Shown piece by piece: positions 19,913-29,495 of a DNA stretch of 64,000 nt. Each line of letters starts with the position of its first letter. The stretch's first letter is position 1. Source of the stretch: an uncultured Lactobacillus sp. (lineage in GTDB: Bacteria; Bacillota; Bacilli; Lactobacillales; Lactobacillaceae). Where the stretch lies: positions 1 through 64,000 of the forward strand of contig CAMLHK010000003.1 of the NCBI GenBank assembly GCA_946479925.1. The letters are read 5' to 3'. The notes beneath the pieces were generated by a model, which was not told where the DNA came from, made no database searches, and was given only the letters and a program-made list of their open reading frames with translations. The position numbers and the translations under genes were made by a program.

Positions 19913-19958
19913 GATATACTTATTATCAGATCCAATATCTAGACTTAGGAGAATAATC

Positions 19959-20846
19959 ATGCTAGGCACTATTGCAACTGGAAAAATAATAGATCAAAAT
20001 GAAAATTCTTTTTTTGTTCAAGTCGAAGGTTTGACTTACGAATTGAAAAGAAAGGAAATTACTCAAGAAGAAAAGCCAAAACTGGGGGATCAAATCAAAG
20101 GATTTCTGTATGATAATAAACAGCATAATCGGGAAATGACCCAGTTTCTACCCTTTGCTCAAGAAGATCAGTATGCTTGGAGCAAAGTGACTGAAGTCAA
20201 GTATAGCTTAGGTGTATTTGTAGATATTGGTTTGCCAGATAAAGATATAGTGATTTCCTTGGATGATCTCCCTTATGACAAACAACGCTGGCCTGAAGTT
20301 GGTGATCAACTGCTAGTTCATCTTGAAACTGATGAAAAAGATCGTATTTGGGCAAAAATGGCGGATGAAAATATTTTTGAACAACTTGCAGCTCATTTTC
20401 CTGACGGCATGAATAATAAAGACGTTTTTGGGACTGTCTATTCAGCCCGTGAAGTAGGAGCATTTGTAATTACTAAAGAATATTATTTAGGCTTTGTTCA
20501 TCCTTCACAAATGGCTCGTCCACTACGTTTAGGTGAACAGTTTAAGGGTAGAGTAGTTGGTGTCAGTCAGTATGGCCGCTTAAATTTGAGCAGCCTGCCG
20601 CGATCTTTTGAAGAAATAGATGATGACGCGCAGATGATTTTAATGAGTTTGCGCAGAAAAAAAGATAAAACATTACCTTTTTATGATAAATCTGAAGCAG
20701 AGGATATTAAAAACTATTTTGGCATATCAAAATCAGCTTTTAAACGAGCATTAGGACACTTGTTGAAGGGAAAATACATAGTGGAAGATAAAACTACTGG
20801 AACAATTTCATTACTTAACGACCCCGAAGAAGACAAAAATGAATAA
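19959..20846 (+). CDS. cvfB: S1-domain RNA-binding protein CvfB/YitL
   Basis: 295 residues from ATG 19959, which has TAGGAGAA upstream; a frame from 19911 adds residues in the promoter region. It has tandem S1-like OB domains (about 1-60, 66-135, 140-205) and a C-terminal winged-helix domain (YFGISKSAFKRALGHLLK). The family binds RNA and affects virulence or translation regulation in staphylococci. It overlaps xerD by 8 bases. Confidence 0.88.
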   Translation: MLGTIATGKIIDQNENSFFVQVEGLTYELKRKEITQEEKPKLGDQIKGFLYDNKQHNREMTQFLPFAQEDQYAWSKVTEVKYSLGVFVDIGLPDKDIVISLDDLPYDKQRWPEVGDQLLVHLETDEKDRIWAKMADENIFEQLAAHFPDGMNNKDVFGTVYSAREVGAFVITKEYYLGFVHPSQMARPLRLGEQFKGRVVGVSQYGRLNLSSLPRSFEEIDDDAQMILMSLRRKKDKTLPFYDKSEAEDIKNYFGISKSAFKRALGHLLKGKYIVEDKTTGTISLLNDPEEDKNE

Positions 20847-21747
20847 GTTGAATAAGTTAACAGAACAAGTTGAGGACTATTTAAGATTTAGTCAGATTGA
20901 GCGAGGATTAAGTGCTAATACAATCACTGCTTACAAGCAGGATTTAAGCTCTTTCATTGATTTTTTACAAAAGGAAAATTTAACTTCCTGGCCGACTAAA
21001 GCGATTGATATTGATGCTTTTTTGGCCGAGCAACGCGATCAAAAGAAAGCAACAAGTTCTATTAGTCGTTTAATTTCAAGTCTGCGGAAATTTTACCAGT
21101 GGCTGGTAAGACAAAATATTCAAAAATTGAATCCTATGCTTGAAATAGACTCACCCAAAAAACGTCGACCTTTACCAGTTGCTTTAACCACAGTCGAAGT
21201 TACTGACTTACTTAAGCAACCTGATATAAAAAAGAAGCTGGGATTACGAGACCGTGCTTTACTTGAAACGTTGTACGCAACGGGCATAAGGGTGAGCGAA
21301 TTAATAAACCTTAAATTTACCGACTTGCATGAAGAATTGAAATTAGTCAAAGTTTTTGGTAAAGGCTCAAAAGAACGGTTGATACCTATTAGTAAAGTTG
21401 CTTTGTCCTGGATTGATAGTTATAAAGAAAAAGTACGTGATCCCTTGATATTGAAAGTGGGAAAAAACACGGATTTTATTTTTCTGAACAGTCGCGGCGG
21501 TTCTCTAACTCGACAAGCTGTGTGGCAAATTATCAAGCATTACTGTAAGTTGGCTGGTATTCAGAAAAACGTTACCCCTCACACTTTAAGACACACCTTC
21601 GCTACTCACCTACTTGAAAATGGGGCTGATTTGCGTGTGGTTCAAGAAATTTTAGGACACTCGGATATTAGTACTACACAAATTTATACCAACTTGTCCC
21701 AGAAACATATCATACAAGTATACGAGAAAACTCATCCTCGAATTTAA
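20839..21747 (+). CDS. xerD: Site-specific tyrosine recombinase XerD
   Basis: 302 residues. XerD works with XerC at dif to resolve chromosome dimers. It has an N-terminal SAM-like core-binding domain, with catalytic residues in the second half: Arg in ATGIRVSE, Lys in the beta-hairpin, HTLRH, LGH and the nucleophile Tyr in TQIYTN. XerD is preferred over XerC because of the scpA-scpB neighbourhood (xerD-scpAB in many lactobacilli) and the overall sequence. The ATG overlaps the end of cvfB. A dif site is in this window at 53420-53447. Confidence 0.93.
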   Translation: MNKLNKLTEQVEDYLRFSQIERGLSANTITAYKQDLSSFIDFLQKENLTSWPTKAIDIDAFLAEQRDQKKATSSISRLISSLRKFYQWLVRQNIQKLNPMLEIDSPKKRRPLPVALTTVEVTDLLKQPDIKKKLGLRDRALLETLYATGIRVSELINLKFTDLHEELKLVKVFGKGSKERLIPISKVALSWIDSYKEKVRDPLILKVGKNTDFIFLNSRGGSLTRQAVWQIIKHYCKLAGIQKNVTPHTLRHTFATHLLENGADLRVVQEILGHSDISTTQIYTNLSQKHIIQVYEKTHPRI

Positions 21748-21756
21748 GGTGATTAA

Positions 21757-22116
21757 ATGTTAATTGAATGTAAAAATGACACGGAAAAAGTAGCAATGGG
21801 TTTGTTATCCTATTTACCGGATTTTAAAAATCTCGCAAATCTTAAGGATGAAATTCAATTAAATAAAAATAGTGCTGAATTTTGTCTATATCTTTATCGG
21901 TCTAAGGATCCTAATTTTATTGGTGTAATTGGCACGCAAGCGAATAAACAATTTGTTGTCATTCGCTACATTTCATTTGCTCCTGATTTTCGCAAAGCTA
22001 AATATGAAGCAAAGGCAGTACAAGAACTGGCTCAAAGTAATCCCCAAAAAAGAATTACGGCTGTTCCTGAATATATTGATCTGATTAAATATTTAAAAAA
22101 GGACTCAAAAATATGA
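21757..22116 (+). CDS. ribT: RibT-like small acetyltransferase-fold protein
   Basis: 119 residues, soluble. In Bacillus the gene ribT lies directly before scpA and encodes a GNAT-fold protein of about 124 residues; length, position and the IGVIGTQ and VIRYISFAPDFR segments fit. The role in riboflavin metabolism is unproven. The ATG follows AAGGTGATTAA. The stop overlaps the start of scpA by 4 bases. Confidence 0.75.
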   Translation: MLIECKNDTEKVAMGLLSYLPDFKNLANLKDEIQLNKNSAEFCLYLYRSKDPNFIGVIGTQANKQFVVIRYISFAPDFRKAKYEAKAVQELAQSNPQKRITAVPEYIDLIKYLKKDSKI

Positions 22117-22850
22117 GTGCTAATCTTACTTTGGAATTACCCAATTTTGAAGGCCCTTTAGATTTGTTGCTGCACTTAATTAAAGTACAGAAAATTGATA
22201 TTTATGATATTCCGATAGCCCAAATTACCAGCCAATATTTAGCCTATTTACATCAAATGCAAAGTCTTAATTTGAAAATTGCCGGTGAATACTTTGTCAT
22301 GTCATCATTGTTGTTACGCATAAAGTCTCAATCACTACTGCCGCAAAATGATTTCATAGAAAATGATGAGGAACAGGAAGATCCTAGGGATGAACTCGTA
22401 CAGCAGCTTATTACCTATTCAATATTCAAAAAAATCTCGGTTTACTTTAAAAAGCGTAACGAAAAGGTTCCCATTACTGCTGCTAAAGAGGAAAGCGTGC
22501 CCCATAGTAAAAAGATTCAGCCGTTACCTCGAGGACAAATTACTTCCACCGAATTGGCTAATACGTTTATTTTAGTATTACAAAGAATGAAGATCAGACA
22601 GCCAGATATTGTTTCGGTTGAGGTGAAAGAGACCTCTGTTAAAGAGATGAGTATTTTTTTGCAAACCGAATTGGCAAAGTGCAAAAAGGTCAGTTTTTTT
22701 GCATGTTGTCAAAGAATGAAAACTTTATCTGATGTTATTGGTTTGTTTTTAGCATTGCTTGAACTTTGTAAAATGCAAGAATTGCGGGTAACACAAAATA
22801 GAACATTTGGCGATCTGAACTTGGAAAGAATTGATAGCGATGATAACTAA
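22113..22850 (+). CDS. scpA: Segregation and condensation protein A
   Basis: 245 residues. ScpA is the kleisin that bridges SMC heads. The N-terminal [12 protein letters not shown] signature is present, with the [10 protein letters not shown] stretch, an acidic middle and a winged-helix C-terminus. It overlaps ribT (ATGA) and scpB (11 bases), a pattern of translational coupling that keeps ScpA and ScpB in balance. Confidence 0.96.
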   Translation: MSANLTLELPNFEGPLDLLLHLIKVQKIDIYDIPIAQITSQYLAYLHQMQSLNLKIAGEYFVMSSLLLRIKSQSLLPQNDFIENDEEQEDPRDELVQQLITYSIFKKISVYFKKRNEKVPITAAKEESVPHSKKIQPLPRGQITSTELANTFILVLQRMKIRQPDIVSVEVKETSVKEMSIFLQTELAKCKKVSFFACCQRMKTLSDVIGLFLALLELCKMQELRVTQNRTFGDLNLERIDSDDN

Positions 22851-23448
22851 AATTGCCCAGTTAGAGGCTCTATTGTATGTGGCCGGTGATAATGGCATTG
22901 AAAGTACTAATTTGTGTGAACTGCTGCAAATTGGCAAGCCTGCACTGCGCGAATTAACTAAAAGCTTGCAGGAAAAATTACAGCAAAATTCGGATTCAGG
23001 TCTGCAAATACAGCAGCTGAACGATTCTTATAAATTAACAACCCGGCCGGAAGTAAGCAAAACAATTGAAAACTTTTTTCAAAAAGATTTAACTAAAAGT
23101 CTTAGTCAGTCCGCTTTGGAAATATTAGCAATTGTTGCTTATAAGCAGCCTATTACTCGGATAGAAATTGATGAAATCAGAGGGGTAAATTCATCTGGTG
23201 CTTTACAAACATTAATTTGGCGGGGTCTTGTAAAGATAAATGGCAAAAAAGAGGCTCCGGGACACCCTAATTTATACGTGACCACTGACTATTTTTTGCA
23301 GTATTTTGGTTATCAAAGTTTAGCCGATTTACCTCTAATTGAAGATTTTGAAGATGATAGTGTTAATGCCGAAGGTGAAATCGATTTATTTGCGGCTAAG
23401 GGTCAAGCAGATAAGAATATTGCTAAAACTCAAAAAGGAGAATCATAA
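22840..23448 (+). CDS. scpB: Segregation and condensation protein B
   Basis: 202 residues from ATG 22840, which has GGAAAG upstream; a TTG at 22831 is less likely. Two winged-helix domains bind ScpA and complete the SMC-ScpAB complex. The [21 protein letters not shown] motif (split here as [11 protein letters not shown] and [10 protein letters not shown]) is the family signature. The C-terminal tail is acidic. The stop codon overlaps the rluB start by one base. Confidence 0.96.
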   Translation: MITKIAQLEALLYVAGDNGIESTNLCELLQIGKPALRELTKSLQEKLQQNSDSGLQIQQLNDSYKLTTRPEVSKTIENFFQKDLTKSLSQSALEILAIVAYKQPITRIEIDEIRGVNSSGALQTLIWRGLVKINGKKEAPGHPNLYVTTDYFLQYFGYQSLADLPLIEDFEDDSVNAEGEIDLFAAKGQADKNIAKTQKGES

Positions 23449-24167
23449 TGGTGTTAGAACGATTACAAAAAGTAATTGCTGAAGCTGGAATTGCTTCACG
23501 ACGCAAGGCTGAAAAAATGATCACCGCAGGGCGGGTGACAGTTGATGGTAATGTAGTTACAAAATTAGGTACTAAGGTAGATACATTTAGTAATATTACC
23601 GTCGATGGTGAACCAATTGAGCGGGAAAGTTTGCACACATACCTTTTTTATAAACCGCGTGGTGTGGTATCGACTGCCAGCGATGACAAAGGCCGAAAAA
23701 CCGTTGTTGACTACTTTAAAGAATTGCCCTACCGCTTGTACCCAATTGGCAGACTAGATTATGACACGTCAGGTTTACTCTTGATGACCAATGACGGAGA
23801 GCTTGCAAATTTATTGATGCATCCACGCAATAATGTAGCCAAAGTATATGTTGCTAAAATTACGGGTGTGCTTTCTCCTGCAGAAATCAGTCAGCTTACC
23901 CACGGAGTAAAAATTGATCGTCATAGATGTGCTCCGGCTAAAGTTAAAGTAATTAGAACTGACCGCAAAAAAAATAGCCAAATAGTACAGTTAACTATTC
24001 ATGAGGGGCAGTATCATCAAGTAAAAAGAATGTTTAAGGCTGTTCATCATCAGGTTAAAAAATTAGCACGTGAAAGATATGCCTTTTTAACCCTGGATTC
24101 TCTGATTTCCGGAAGTTTTCGCGAATTATCCCATGAGGAAGTTGACAGATTAAAAGACGTAGATTAA
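23448..24167 (+). CDS. rluB: 23S rRNA pseudouridine synthase RluB family
   Basis: 239 residues with an N-terminal S4 RNA-binding domain (1-60) and an RsuA/RluB catalytic domain with GRLDYDTSGLLLMTND (catalytic Asp). It modifies helix 90-93 region uridines in 23S rRNA in known members. AAAAGGAGA lies at the end of scpB. The position after scpB is conserved in Bacillus (ypuL/rluB). Confidence 0.94.
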   Translation: MVLERLQKVIAEAGIASRRKAEKMITAGRVTVDGNVVTKLGTKVDTFSNITVDGEPIERESLHTYLFYKPRGVVSTASDDKGRKTVVDYFKELPYRLYPIGRLDYDTSGLLLMTNDGELANLLMHPRNNVAKVYVAKITGVLSPAEISQLTHGVKIDRHRCAPAKVKVIRTDRKKNSQIVQLTIHEGQYHQVKRMFKAVHHQVKKLARERYAFLTLDSLISGSFRELSHEEVDRLKDVD

Positions 24168-24200
24168 GATGGTATTTGAAAATTAAATATTAAGTTTGTT

Positions 24201-24307
24201 GTCTTCATGGCAGGGTGAAAATCCCGACCGGCGGTGAGAGTCCGCGACCCACGAAAGTGGTGGAATCTATTGTGATACCGATAGTTAAAGTCTAGATGAA
24301 AGAAGAC
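24201..24307 (+). ncRNA. FMN riboswitch (RFN element)
   Basis: All the conserved blocks are present in order: AGGGTGAAAATCCCGACC, GGCGGT, AGTCCGCGACCC, a variable hairpin with GAAA, TGGTGGAATC, TGATACCGAT, and AGTTAAAGTCTAGATG. The closing P1 stem pairs GTCTTC (24201-24206) with GAAGAC (24302-24307). A long terminator follows, so FMN most likely ends transcription before the riboflavin transporter gene. Confidence 0.97.
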
Positions 24308-24344
24308 AGACTAAACTAAAAGCCAAGATCTTTAGCTTACTTTT

Positions 24345-24382
24345 ACTCGGTCTGTTGCTAGAAGCAACAGACCGAGTTTTTA
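24345..24382 (+). terminator. Riboswitch-controlled intrinsic terminator
   Basis: A perfect 15-bp stem (24345-24359 with 24363-24377) with a 3-nt loop and five T. It is located between the aptamer and the ribU ribosome binding site, as expected for a transcriptional OFF switch. Confidence 0.93.
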
Positions 24383-24397
24383 TTGGAGGTAAGAATT

Positions 24398-25081
24398 TTG
24401 CAAAGAAAAGGCAGAAATAATTTGGTCAATATAGTAGCATATACTTTAATTGGAACAATTGCATATGTATTAATGCTTTTGGAAATACCATTGCCTGTCA
24501 CCAGCTTTTTAAAATTTGATTTTTCTGATGTTGTAATTACTATTGGTACTTTTTTATTTGGTCCATTACCCGGCATTTTCATCGCGTTTGTGAGAATGCT
24601 AATTAATTTAATATATAAAGGTTTTGCGCTACCAAGTTTAGTGGGTCAATCTGCGGCCTTTTTAGCATCAATTTCATTTGCTTTGCCGTTTTATTATTTG
24701 ACTAGAAATATCAATAAAGATGAAAAGAGTTTTACTAAAAAACATTTAAAACCAATCTTAGGTATAGTTCTTGGCATTATAGCGATGGCTTTTGTTTTGT
24801 CAGTTTTAAATGCTCTGGTTCTAACACCTTTTTATGCAGCAACTACGGTACCCAATTTGCCAGCTATTCACGGTTATTCAGGTCTATTGGCGTTTACTGA
24901 GAAAGTTTATTTGGGCAAATTGCTCCACATTCCATCAATGAGTGCCTATATTTTTGGCATTATTGTGCCGTTTAATTTATTAAAAGGGGCAATAAATGGT
25001 ACGGTGGTTTACTTATTGTTTGAAACTGTTTTGAGAACAATCAAACCATTTGTCAGGAAAAACTTCAATTTAAAAAACTAA
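24398..25081 (+). CDS. ribU: Riboflavin ECF transporter substrate-binding protein RibU
   Basis: 227 residues with about six membrane segments. RibU binds riboflavin and couples to the EcfAA'T energising module. Segments such as LMLLEIPLPVTSFLKFDFSD and TFLFGPLPGIF match the family. The start is TTG at 24398, set by GGAGGT at 24385-24390. The FMN riboswitch upstream supports the substrate. No riboflavin synthesis genes are in the window. Confidence 0.95.
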   Translation: MQRKGRNNLVNIVAYTLIGTIAYVLMLLEIPLPVTSFLKFDFSDVVITIGTFLFGPLPGIFIAFVRMLINLIYKGFALPSLVGQSAAFLASISFALPFYYLTRNINKDEKSFTKKHLKPILGIVLGIIAMAFVLSVLNALVLTPFYAATTVPNLPAIHGYSGLLAFTEKVYLGKLLHIPSMSAYIFGIIVPFNLLKGAINGTVVYLLFETVLRTIKPFVRKNFNLKN

Positions 25082-25095
25082 AATCAGAAATTATG

Positions 25096-25127
25096 AAATC
25101 GGTCTATTAAATGACCGATTTTTTTAT
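25096..25127 (+). terminator. Intrinsic terminator of ribU
   Basis: A 9-bp stem (25096-25104 with 25113-25121) and an 8-nt loop, followed by a run of T. Confidence 0.87.
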
Positions 25128-25184
25128 CCACTTAAATGGTAAATATGCTAAAATTAAACAAGTTAGGTAAGGAGGCTTTTTAAG

Positions 25185-25661
25185 ATGACTAATAATCCTA
25201 AGGGACCATATCAACATTATAAACGTCCGCAAAAAACCAGAGTTGAAACATACAACTCTGTTTCTAAAGGTTGGATTGTACTCATTGTTTTACTTATAAT
25301 GATACTAATTGGCCTTGTTCCAGTAGTACATCATTTAGCAGCGAATAATAATTCAAGTAATAAAATAGTTGAAGTACGCAAAACTCATAAAAAAGCTGCC
25401 AAAAAAGCAAACGTTAAAGCTTCTCCTGCAAAAAACAAACTTGTCGAAAATAAAACTAAGAGCAAACCGAAGGCAAAACCCAAACCTAAGGTTAAGCATA
25501 AAAAGAAACACGTGAAAGCTAAACAATATATAGTTCAAAGTGGAGATTCTTTAAGTAGTATTGCTCGTCGTTTTAAAATTTCTGTTGGTCAGTTAGCTGA
25601 GTTAAATCAACTTGATCCTAACAGTCAGGTGGATATCGGACAAGTACTGCGTATCAAATAA
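25185..25661 (+). CDS. Membrane-anchored LysM protein
   Basis: 158 residues. A short cytoplasmic N-terminus is followed by one membrane segment (about 29-50), a very Lys-rich linker of about 60 residues with KPKAKPKPK repeats, and a C-terminal LysM domain (YIVQSGDSLSSIARRF, LNQLDPNSQVDIGQVL). The LysM domain would bind peptidoglycan outside the membrane. There is no catalytic domain. AAGGAGG precedes the ATG. A related architecture is found next to cmk in Bacillus-type ypbE genes. Confidence 0.87.
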   Translation: MTNNPKGPYQHYKRPQKTRVETYNSVSKGWIVLIVLLIMILIGLVPVVHHLAANNNSSNKIVEVRKTHKKAAKKANVKASPAKNKLVENKTKSKPKAKPKPKVKHKKKHVKAKQYIVQSGDSLSSIARRFKISVGQLAELNQLDPNSQVDIGQVLRIK

Positions 25662-25673
25662 CATAGAAAGGAT

Positions 25674-25694
25674 AGGGACTGCAGTCCCTTTTTT
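25674..25694 (+). terminator. Hairpin with U-tract immediately before cmk
   Basis: A 16-nt perfect palindrome (25674-25689) followed by six T. It has the shape of an intrinsic terminator for the LysM gene, but it ends only six bases before the cmk start codon and lies between cmk and the nearest ribosome binding site. Confidence 0.7.
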
Positions 25695-25699
25695 ATTGA

Positions 25700-26386
25700 A
25701 TGCAAGTAGCAATTGATGGACCAGCTTCAGCTGGAAAAAGTACAGTAGCAAAGATAATAGCTCAAAAATTGAACTTTACGTATATTGATACGGGAGCAAT
25801 GTACCGTGCTTCTACCTGGTTAGCACGTGAACACAAACTTAGTTATAGTGATGAAAAAGGCATATTGGCTGCTATTGACAAAGAAAAAATTGAACTGAAA
25901 AGCGAAAATGGCCAACAAAAAGTTTTTGCCGGCGATAAGGATATATCTCAAGATATACGTACACCGGATATTTCTGCTCACGTTTCTCAAGTATCAGCTT
26001 TGGCAGGTATCAGAGCTAAAATGGTCAGTTTGCAAAGACAAATGGCCGGTCAGATGAATGTAGTGATGGATGGTCGTGATATTGGGACCACGGTTTTGCC
26101 TGCAGCTGACGTTAAAATCTTTTTAGTTGCGTCTGCTCATTCTCGAGCCCAAAGAAGAATGCTTGATTTTAAAGAAAGAGGAATTAAAACTAACCAGTCC
26201 CTTGAAGAAATTGAACAAGACATAGCGGAAAGGGATTATAAAGATTCGCATCGTAAAATTTCACCATTAAAAAAGGCACTTGATGCTATTGAAATAGACA
26301 CAACTTCTATGACTATAGACCAGGTAGTTAATGCAATCTTATCTGAAATTAAAAAAAGTCAAAAAAACTATAAAAAAAGGGTATAA
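25700..26386 (+). CDS. cmk: Cytidylate kinase
   Basis: 228 residues. It phosphorylates CMP and dCMP. The P-loop GPASAGKST is at residues 7-15, with YIDTGAMYRA, the DGRDIGT substrate motif and the LID-region RAQRRMLDFKERG. The start at 25700 gives the normal N-terminus but has no ribosome binding site in the preceding 20 bases; the nearest, AGAAAGGA at 25665-25672, lies on the far side of a hairpin. The order cmk-rpsA-der is conserved in Firmicutes. Confidence 0.96.
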   Translation: MQVAIDGPASAGKSTVAKIIAQKLNFTYIDTGAMYRASTWLAREHKLSYSDEKGILAAIDKEKIELKSENGQQKVFAGDKDISQDIRTPDISAHVSQVSALAGIRAKMVSLQRQMAGQMNVVMDGRDIGTTVLPAADVKIFLVASAHSRAQRRMLDFKERGIKTNQSLEEIEQDIAERDYKDSHRKISPLKKALDAIEIDTTSMTIDQVVNAILSEIKKSQKNYKKRV

Positions 26387-26446
26387 AACAGTAGAAAAAT
26401 ATCAAACTTTCATTTAGAATTAGAGTATGATATTGGGAGGTAAATA

Positions 26447-27652
26447 ATGTCAGAAAACAGTAATCAATTTTTAGATGCATTAAAGCAAATGCAAGGAGTT
26501 GAGGTCGGAGATATTGTAGATGTTGAAGTATTAGACGTTGAAGAAGGTCAAATCGATGTTGGTGTTGAAAATGCCGGTATTGAAGGTGTAATTCCTCGTC
26601 GTGAATACACTTCAGATCGCAACGTTGACCTACGTGAAGCAGTTAAACCAGGCGATAAGCTCAAAGCTTTAGTTTTAAGAAAAGCCGGCGGAGACAAAGA
26701 GAATGGTGAATTCTTCTTCTCAGTTACCCGCTTGAAGGAAAGAGAAGCTTACGATGAACTGCAAAAAGATTTTGAAGCCGGAAAGACAATTGAAGGCACA
26801 GTTACTTCTTCAGTTCGTGGTGGTTTGTTAGTAGATGTAGGCACTAGAGGATTTTTGCCTGCGTCATTAATTTCTAACCGTTATGTTTCGGATCTTAAGC
26901 CATTTATCGGCAAAACCATGAAACTTAAAATTACTGAAATTGATCCAAGTAAGAACCGCTTAATCCTTTCTCACAAAGATTTAATTGAAGAAGAACGTGA
27001 AGAAGCTTTTGACAAGGTTGCATCACAGTTAGTTGTGGGTGATGTTGTTGAAGGCAAGGTTTCCCGTTTAACTAATTTTGGAGCTTTTGTTGATGTTGGC
27101 GGTGTTGATGGTTTAGTCCACATTTCCGAGATCTCATACAAACATGTTGATAAGCCAAGCGATGTTTTAAAGGCTGGTCAAGATGTCAAAGTTAAAGTAA
27201 TTGGTATTGATGATGATAGACATCGCATCTCCCTTTCAATTAAGCAAACTGAACCTTCTCCTTTTGAACAAGCTACAGCTGACTTACACGAAGGCGATGT
27301 GTTTGAAGGCGAAGTTAAATCTTTAACTAACTTCGGTGCTTTTGTTGAAGTAGCTGATAATATTCAAGGTTTAGTTCACGTTTCTGAAATATCATATAAA
27401 CACGTAGACAAGCCAAGTGATGTTTTAAAGGTTGGTCAAAAAGTTAAAGTCAAGGTCTTAAACATTGACCCTGGTGAGCATCGCATTTCACTTTCTATGA
27501 AGGCTGCTGAGCCCAAGAACTCTGAAAATGAAGGCAATCGTTCACACAGTTCATATAACCGCAATTCAGTAAATAAAAAATATATGAACAATGATGACAG
27601 CGGCTTTGCTTTAGGTGACATCATAGGTGACCAATTAAAAGATCGTCGTTAA
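26447..27652 (+). CDS. rpsA: 30S ribosomal protein S1 homologue (four S1 domains)
   Basis: 401 residues with four S1 OB-fold repeats at roughly 18-90, 104-170, 189-259 and 276-345. The third and fourth are nearly identical in places (ISEISYKHVDKPSDVLK occurs twice). It binds mRNA on the ribosome, although the short Gram-positive form is more loosely associated than in E. coli. The C-terminal tail is Ser/Asn-rich. GGGAGGT precedes the ATG. Confidence 0.95.
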   Translation: MSENSNQFLDALKQMQGVEVGDIVDVEVLDVEEGQIDVGVENAGIEGVIPRREYTSDRNVDLREAVKPGDKLKALVLRKAGGDKENGEFFFSVTRLKEREAYDELQKDFEAGKTIEGTVTSSVRGGLLVDVGTRGFLPASLISNRYVSDLKPFIGKTMKLKITEIDPSKNRLILSHKDLIEEEREEAFDKVASQLVVGDVVEGKVSRLTNFGAFVDVGGVDGLVHISEISYKHVDKPSDVLKAGQDVKVKVIGIDDDRHRISLSIKQTEPSPFEQATADLHEGDVFEGEVKSLTNFGAFVEVADNIQGLVHVSEISYKHVDKPSDVLKVGQKVKVKVLNIDPGEHRISLSMKAAEPKNSENEGNRSHSSYNRNSVNKKYMNNDDSGFALGDIIGDQLKDRR

Positions 27653-27658
27653 TTTAAT

Positions 27659-27690
27659 AAAAAAGCCGACTCTTAAGTCGGTTTTTTTAT
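27659..27690 (+). terminator. Intrinsic terminator of rpsA
   Basis: A 6-bp GC-rich core (CCGACT with AGTCGG) and a 4-nt loop, extended by A-T pairs and followed by seven T. Confidence 0.88.
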
Positions 27691-27710
27691 TTGTAAAAGG
27701 AGGCTGAAAA

Positions 27711-29018
27711 ATGGTTTTACCCGTAGTTGCAATTGTAGGACAGCCTAATGTTGGTAAATCAACGCTTTTCAACCGGATTATTAATCAACGGTTAGCAATA
27801 GTTGAAGATAAACCTGGCGTGACTAGAGACCGTAATTATGCGCAAGCTGAATGGTTGGGGCACACATTTGATTTGATTGATACTGGTGGAATAACTTGGG
27901 AAAATAGTAATATTGAAGAAGAAATAAGAGCCCAAGCTGAAATAGCAATTGAAGAAGCTGATGTAATCATCTTTTTAACTAATGTCGCTAATCATGTAAC
28001 AAATCTTGATGAGCGCATTGCCCAAATGCTTTATCAAACTAAGAAGCCAGTGATTTTAGCTGTAAATAAAGCTGATAATCCAGAGCAGCGGATGGACATT
28101 TATGATTTTTATAGCTTAGGTTTTGGCGATCCTATTCCTGTTTCAAGCGTGCATGGCACGGGTATTGGAGATTTGCTGGATCAAATAGTGCAAAGTTTGC
28201 CTAAAGACTTGGAGCAAAATGAGAAGGAGCAAATTTCTTTTAGTGTAATAGGTCGGCCTAATGTAGGAAAATCATCAATTGTCAACCGCCTTGTCGGAGA
28301 AAATCGTGTAATTGTTAATAACGAAGAGGGAACGACCCGTGACGCAGTTGATACCCCTTTTGAAACAGATGGTACTAAATTTAGAATTGTTGATACAGCT
28401 GGTATAAGGCGCCAGGGAAAAGTTTACGAAAAGACTGAAAAATACTCAGTAATGAGAGCAATGGGTGCAATTGAGCATTCTGAGGTAGTCTGCCTAGTAC
28501 TTGATGCCAGCACAGGCATTAGAGAGCAGGACAAGCATGTTGCTGGATATGCCCACGATGCTGGAAGAGGAATTATTATTGTTGTCAATAAATGGGATTT
28601 GCCTAAAAAAACAAGTAACAGTGGCAAGGATTTTGAACAAATTATTCGTTCAGAATTTCAGTACCTAGATTATGCTCCTATTTTGTTTGTTTCAGCAAAA
28701 ACGGGGCAGAATCTGGCTAAAATTCCGGAGATGGTTCGAAGAGTTTCTCATAATCAACAACAAAGAATTAAATCCAGCGTTTTAAATGATCTCTTACTAG
28801 AAACAAGTAAGTTAGTTCCGACGCCTATGATTAAAGGAAAAAGATTACGAGTTTACTACATGACGCAGGTAGCCACTAATCCACCAACTTTTGTCGTATT
28901 TGTCAATGATCCTGAATTAATGCATTTTTCATATCAGCGCTTTTTAATTAACCAATTAAGGGAGAATTTTGACTTCTCCGGCACTCCCATAAAAATTATT
29001 GCTCGAAAAAGAAAATAG
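27711..29018 (+). CDS. der: Ribosome biogenesis GTPase Der (EngA)
   Basis: 435 residues with two GTPase domains in tandem: GQPNVGKST near residue 10 and GRPNVGKSS near residue 183, each with its own DTGG or DTAG and NKxD motifs (NKAD, NKWD). A C-terminal KH-like domain follows. Der is required for 50S assembly. AAAGGAGG precedes the ATG. Confidence 0.98.
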   Translation: MVLPVVAIVGQPNVGKSTLFNRIINQRLAIVEDKPGVTRDRNYAQAEWLGHTFDLIDTGGITWENSNIEEEIRAQAEIAIEEADVIIFLTNVANHVTNLDERIAQMLYQTKKPVILAVNKADNPEQRMDIYDFYSLGFGDPIPVSSVHGTGIGDLLDQIVQSLPKDLEQNEKEQISFSVIGRPNVGKSSIVNRLVGENRVIVNNEEGTTRDAVDTPFETDGTKFRIVDTAGIRRQGKVYEKTEKYSVMRAMGAIEHSEVVCLVLDASTGIREQDKHVAGYAHDAGRGIIIVVNKWDLPKKTSNSGKDFEQIIRSEFQYLDYAPILFVSAKTGQNLAKIPEMVRRVSHNQQQRIKSSVLNDLLLETSKLVPTPMIKGKRLRVYYMTQVATNPPTFVVFVNDPELMHFSYQRFLINQLRENFDFSGTPIKIIARKRK

Positions 29019-29065
29019 TTTGTATCTACCAAAGACACAAAAATCACATTTTTAGAGGTAATTGC

Positions 29066-29094
29066 TTGTTGTATCAAGGGTTTTGTGCTATTTT
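29066..29094 (+). promoter_or_regulatory. Candidate promoter of hup
   Basis: TTGTTG at 29066-29071 and TATTTT at 29089-29094 with a 17-base spacer and a TG one base before the -10. It leaves a leader of about 100 bases containing a 16-bp palindrome at 29138-29153. Confidence 0.5.
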
Positions 29095-29137
29095 GAAATC
29101 AAGGAAAAAAGTGGTTCCAATAATCATTTATTCCCTG

Positions 29138-29153
29138 TTCCTCAATTGAGGAA
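29138..29153. repeat. 16-bp perfect palindrome in the hup leader
   Basis: TTCCTCAATTGAGGAA reads the same on both strands. It lies between the candidate hup promoter and the ribosome binding site and has no U-tract, so it is not a terminator. It could be an operator or an mRNA hairpin. Confidence 0.6.
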
Positions 29154-29203
29154 TTAAATAAGGATCTTACTAAGAGATTCAAGTTACAGGAGGTGAATTC
29201 CCA

Positions 29204-29479
29204 ATGGCAAATAAGGCAGAATTAGTCACTGAAGTTGCAGCAAAAGCTAAATTAACTAAAAAAGATGCAGCTACAGCAGTTGATGCAATTTTTAGTTCTA
29301 TCCAAGAAGATCTAGCTAAAGGTAAAAAAGTACAATTAATTGGCTTTGGCACTTTTGAAGTGCGTAAGCGCGCAGCTCGTAAAGGACGTAATCCACAAAC
29401 AGGCGATGAAATCCAAATTCCAGCAAGTGTTGTACCTGCATTTAGACCTGGTAAAGCTCTTAAGGAAGCTGTTAAATAG
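29204..29479 (+). CDS. hup: DNA-binding protein HU
   Basis: 91 residues. HU is the histone-like nucleoid protein. The signature [21 protein letters not shown] with DNA-intercalating Pro in the arm (here split as [15 protein letters not shown] and [14 protein letters not shown]) is clear. AGGAGGTG at about 29190 gives strong initiation. In Bacillus hbs also lies downstream of der. It has its own terminator. Confidence 0.97.
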   Translation: MANKAELVTEVAAKAKLTKKDAATAVDAIFSSIQEDLAKGKKVQLIGFGTFEVRKRAARKGRNPQTGDEIQIPASVVPAFRPGKALKEAVK

Positions 29480-29495
29480 CTCAATGACTTTATTT

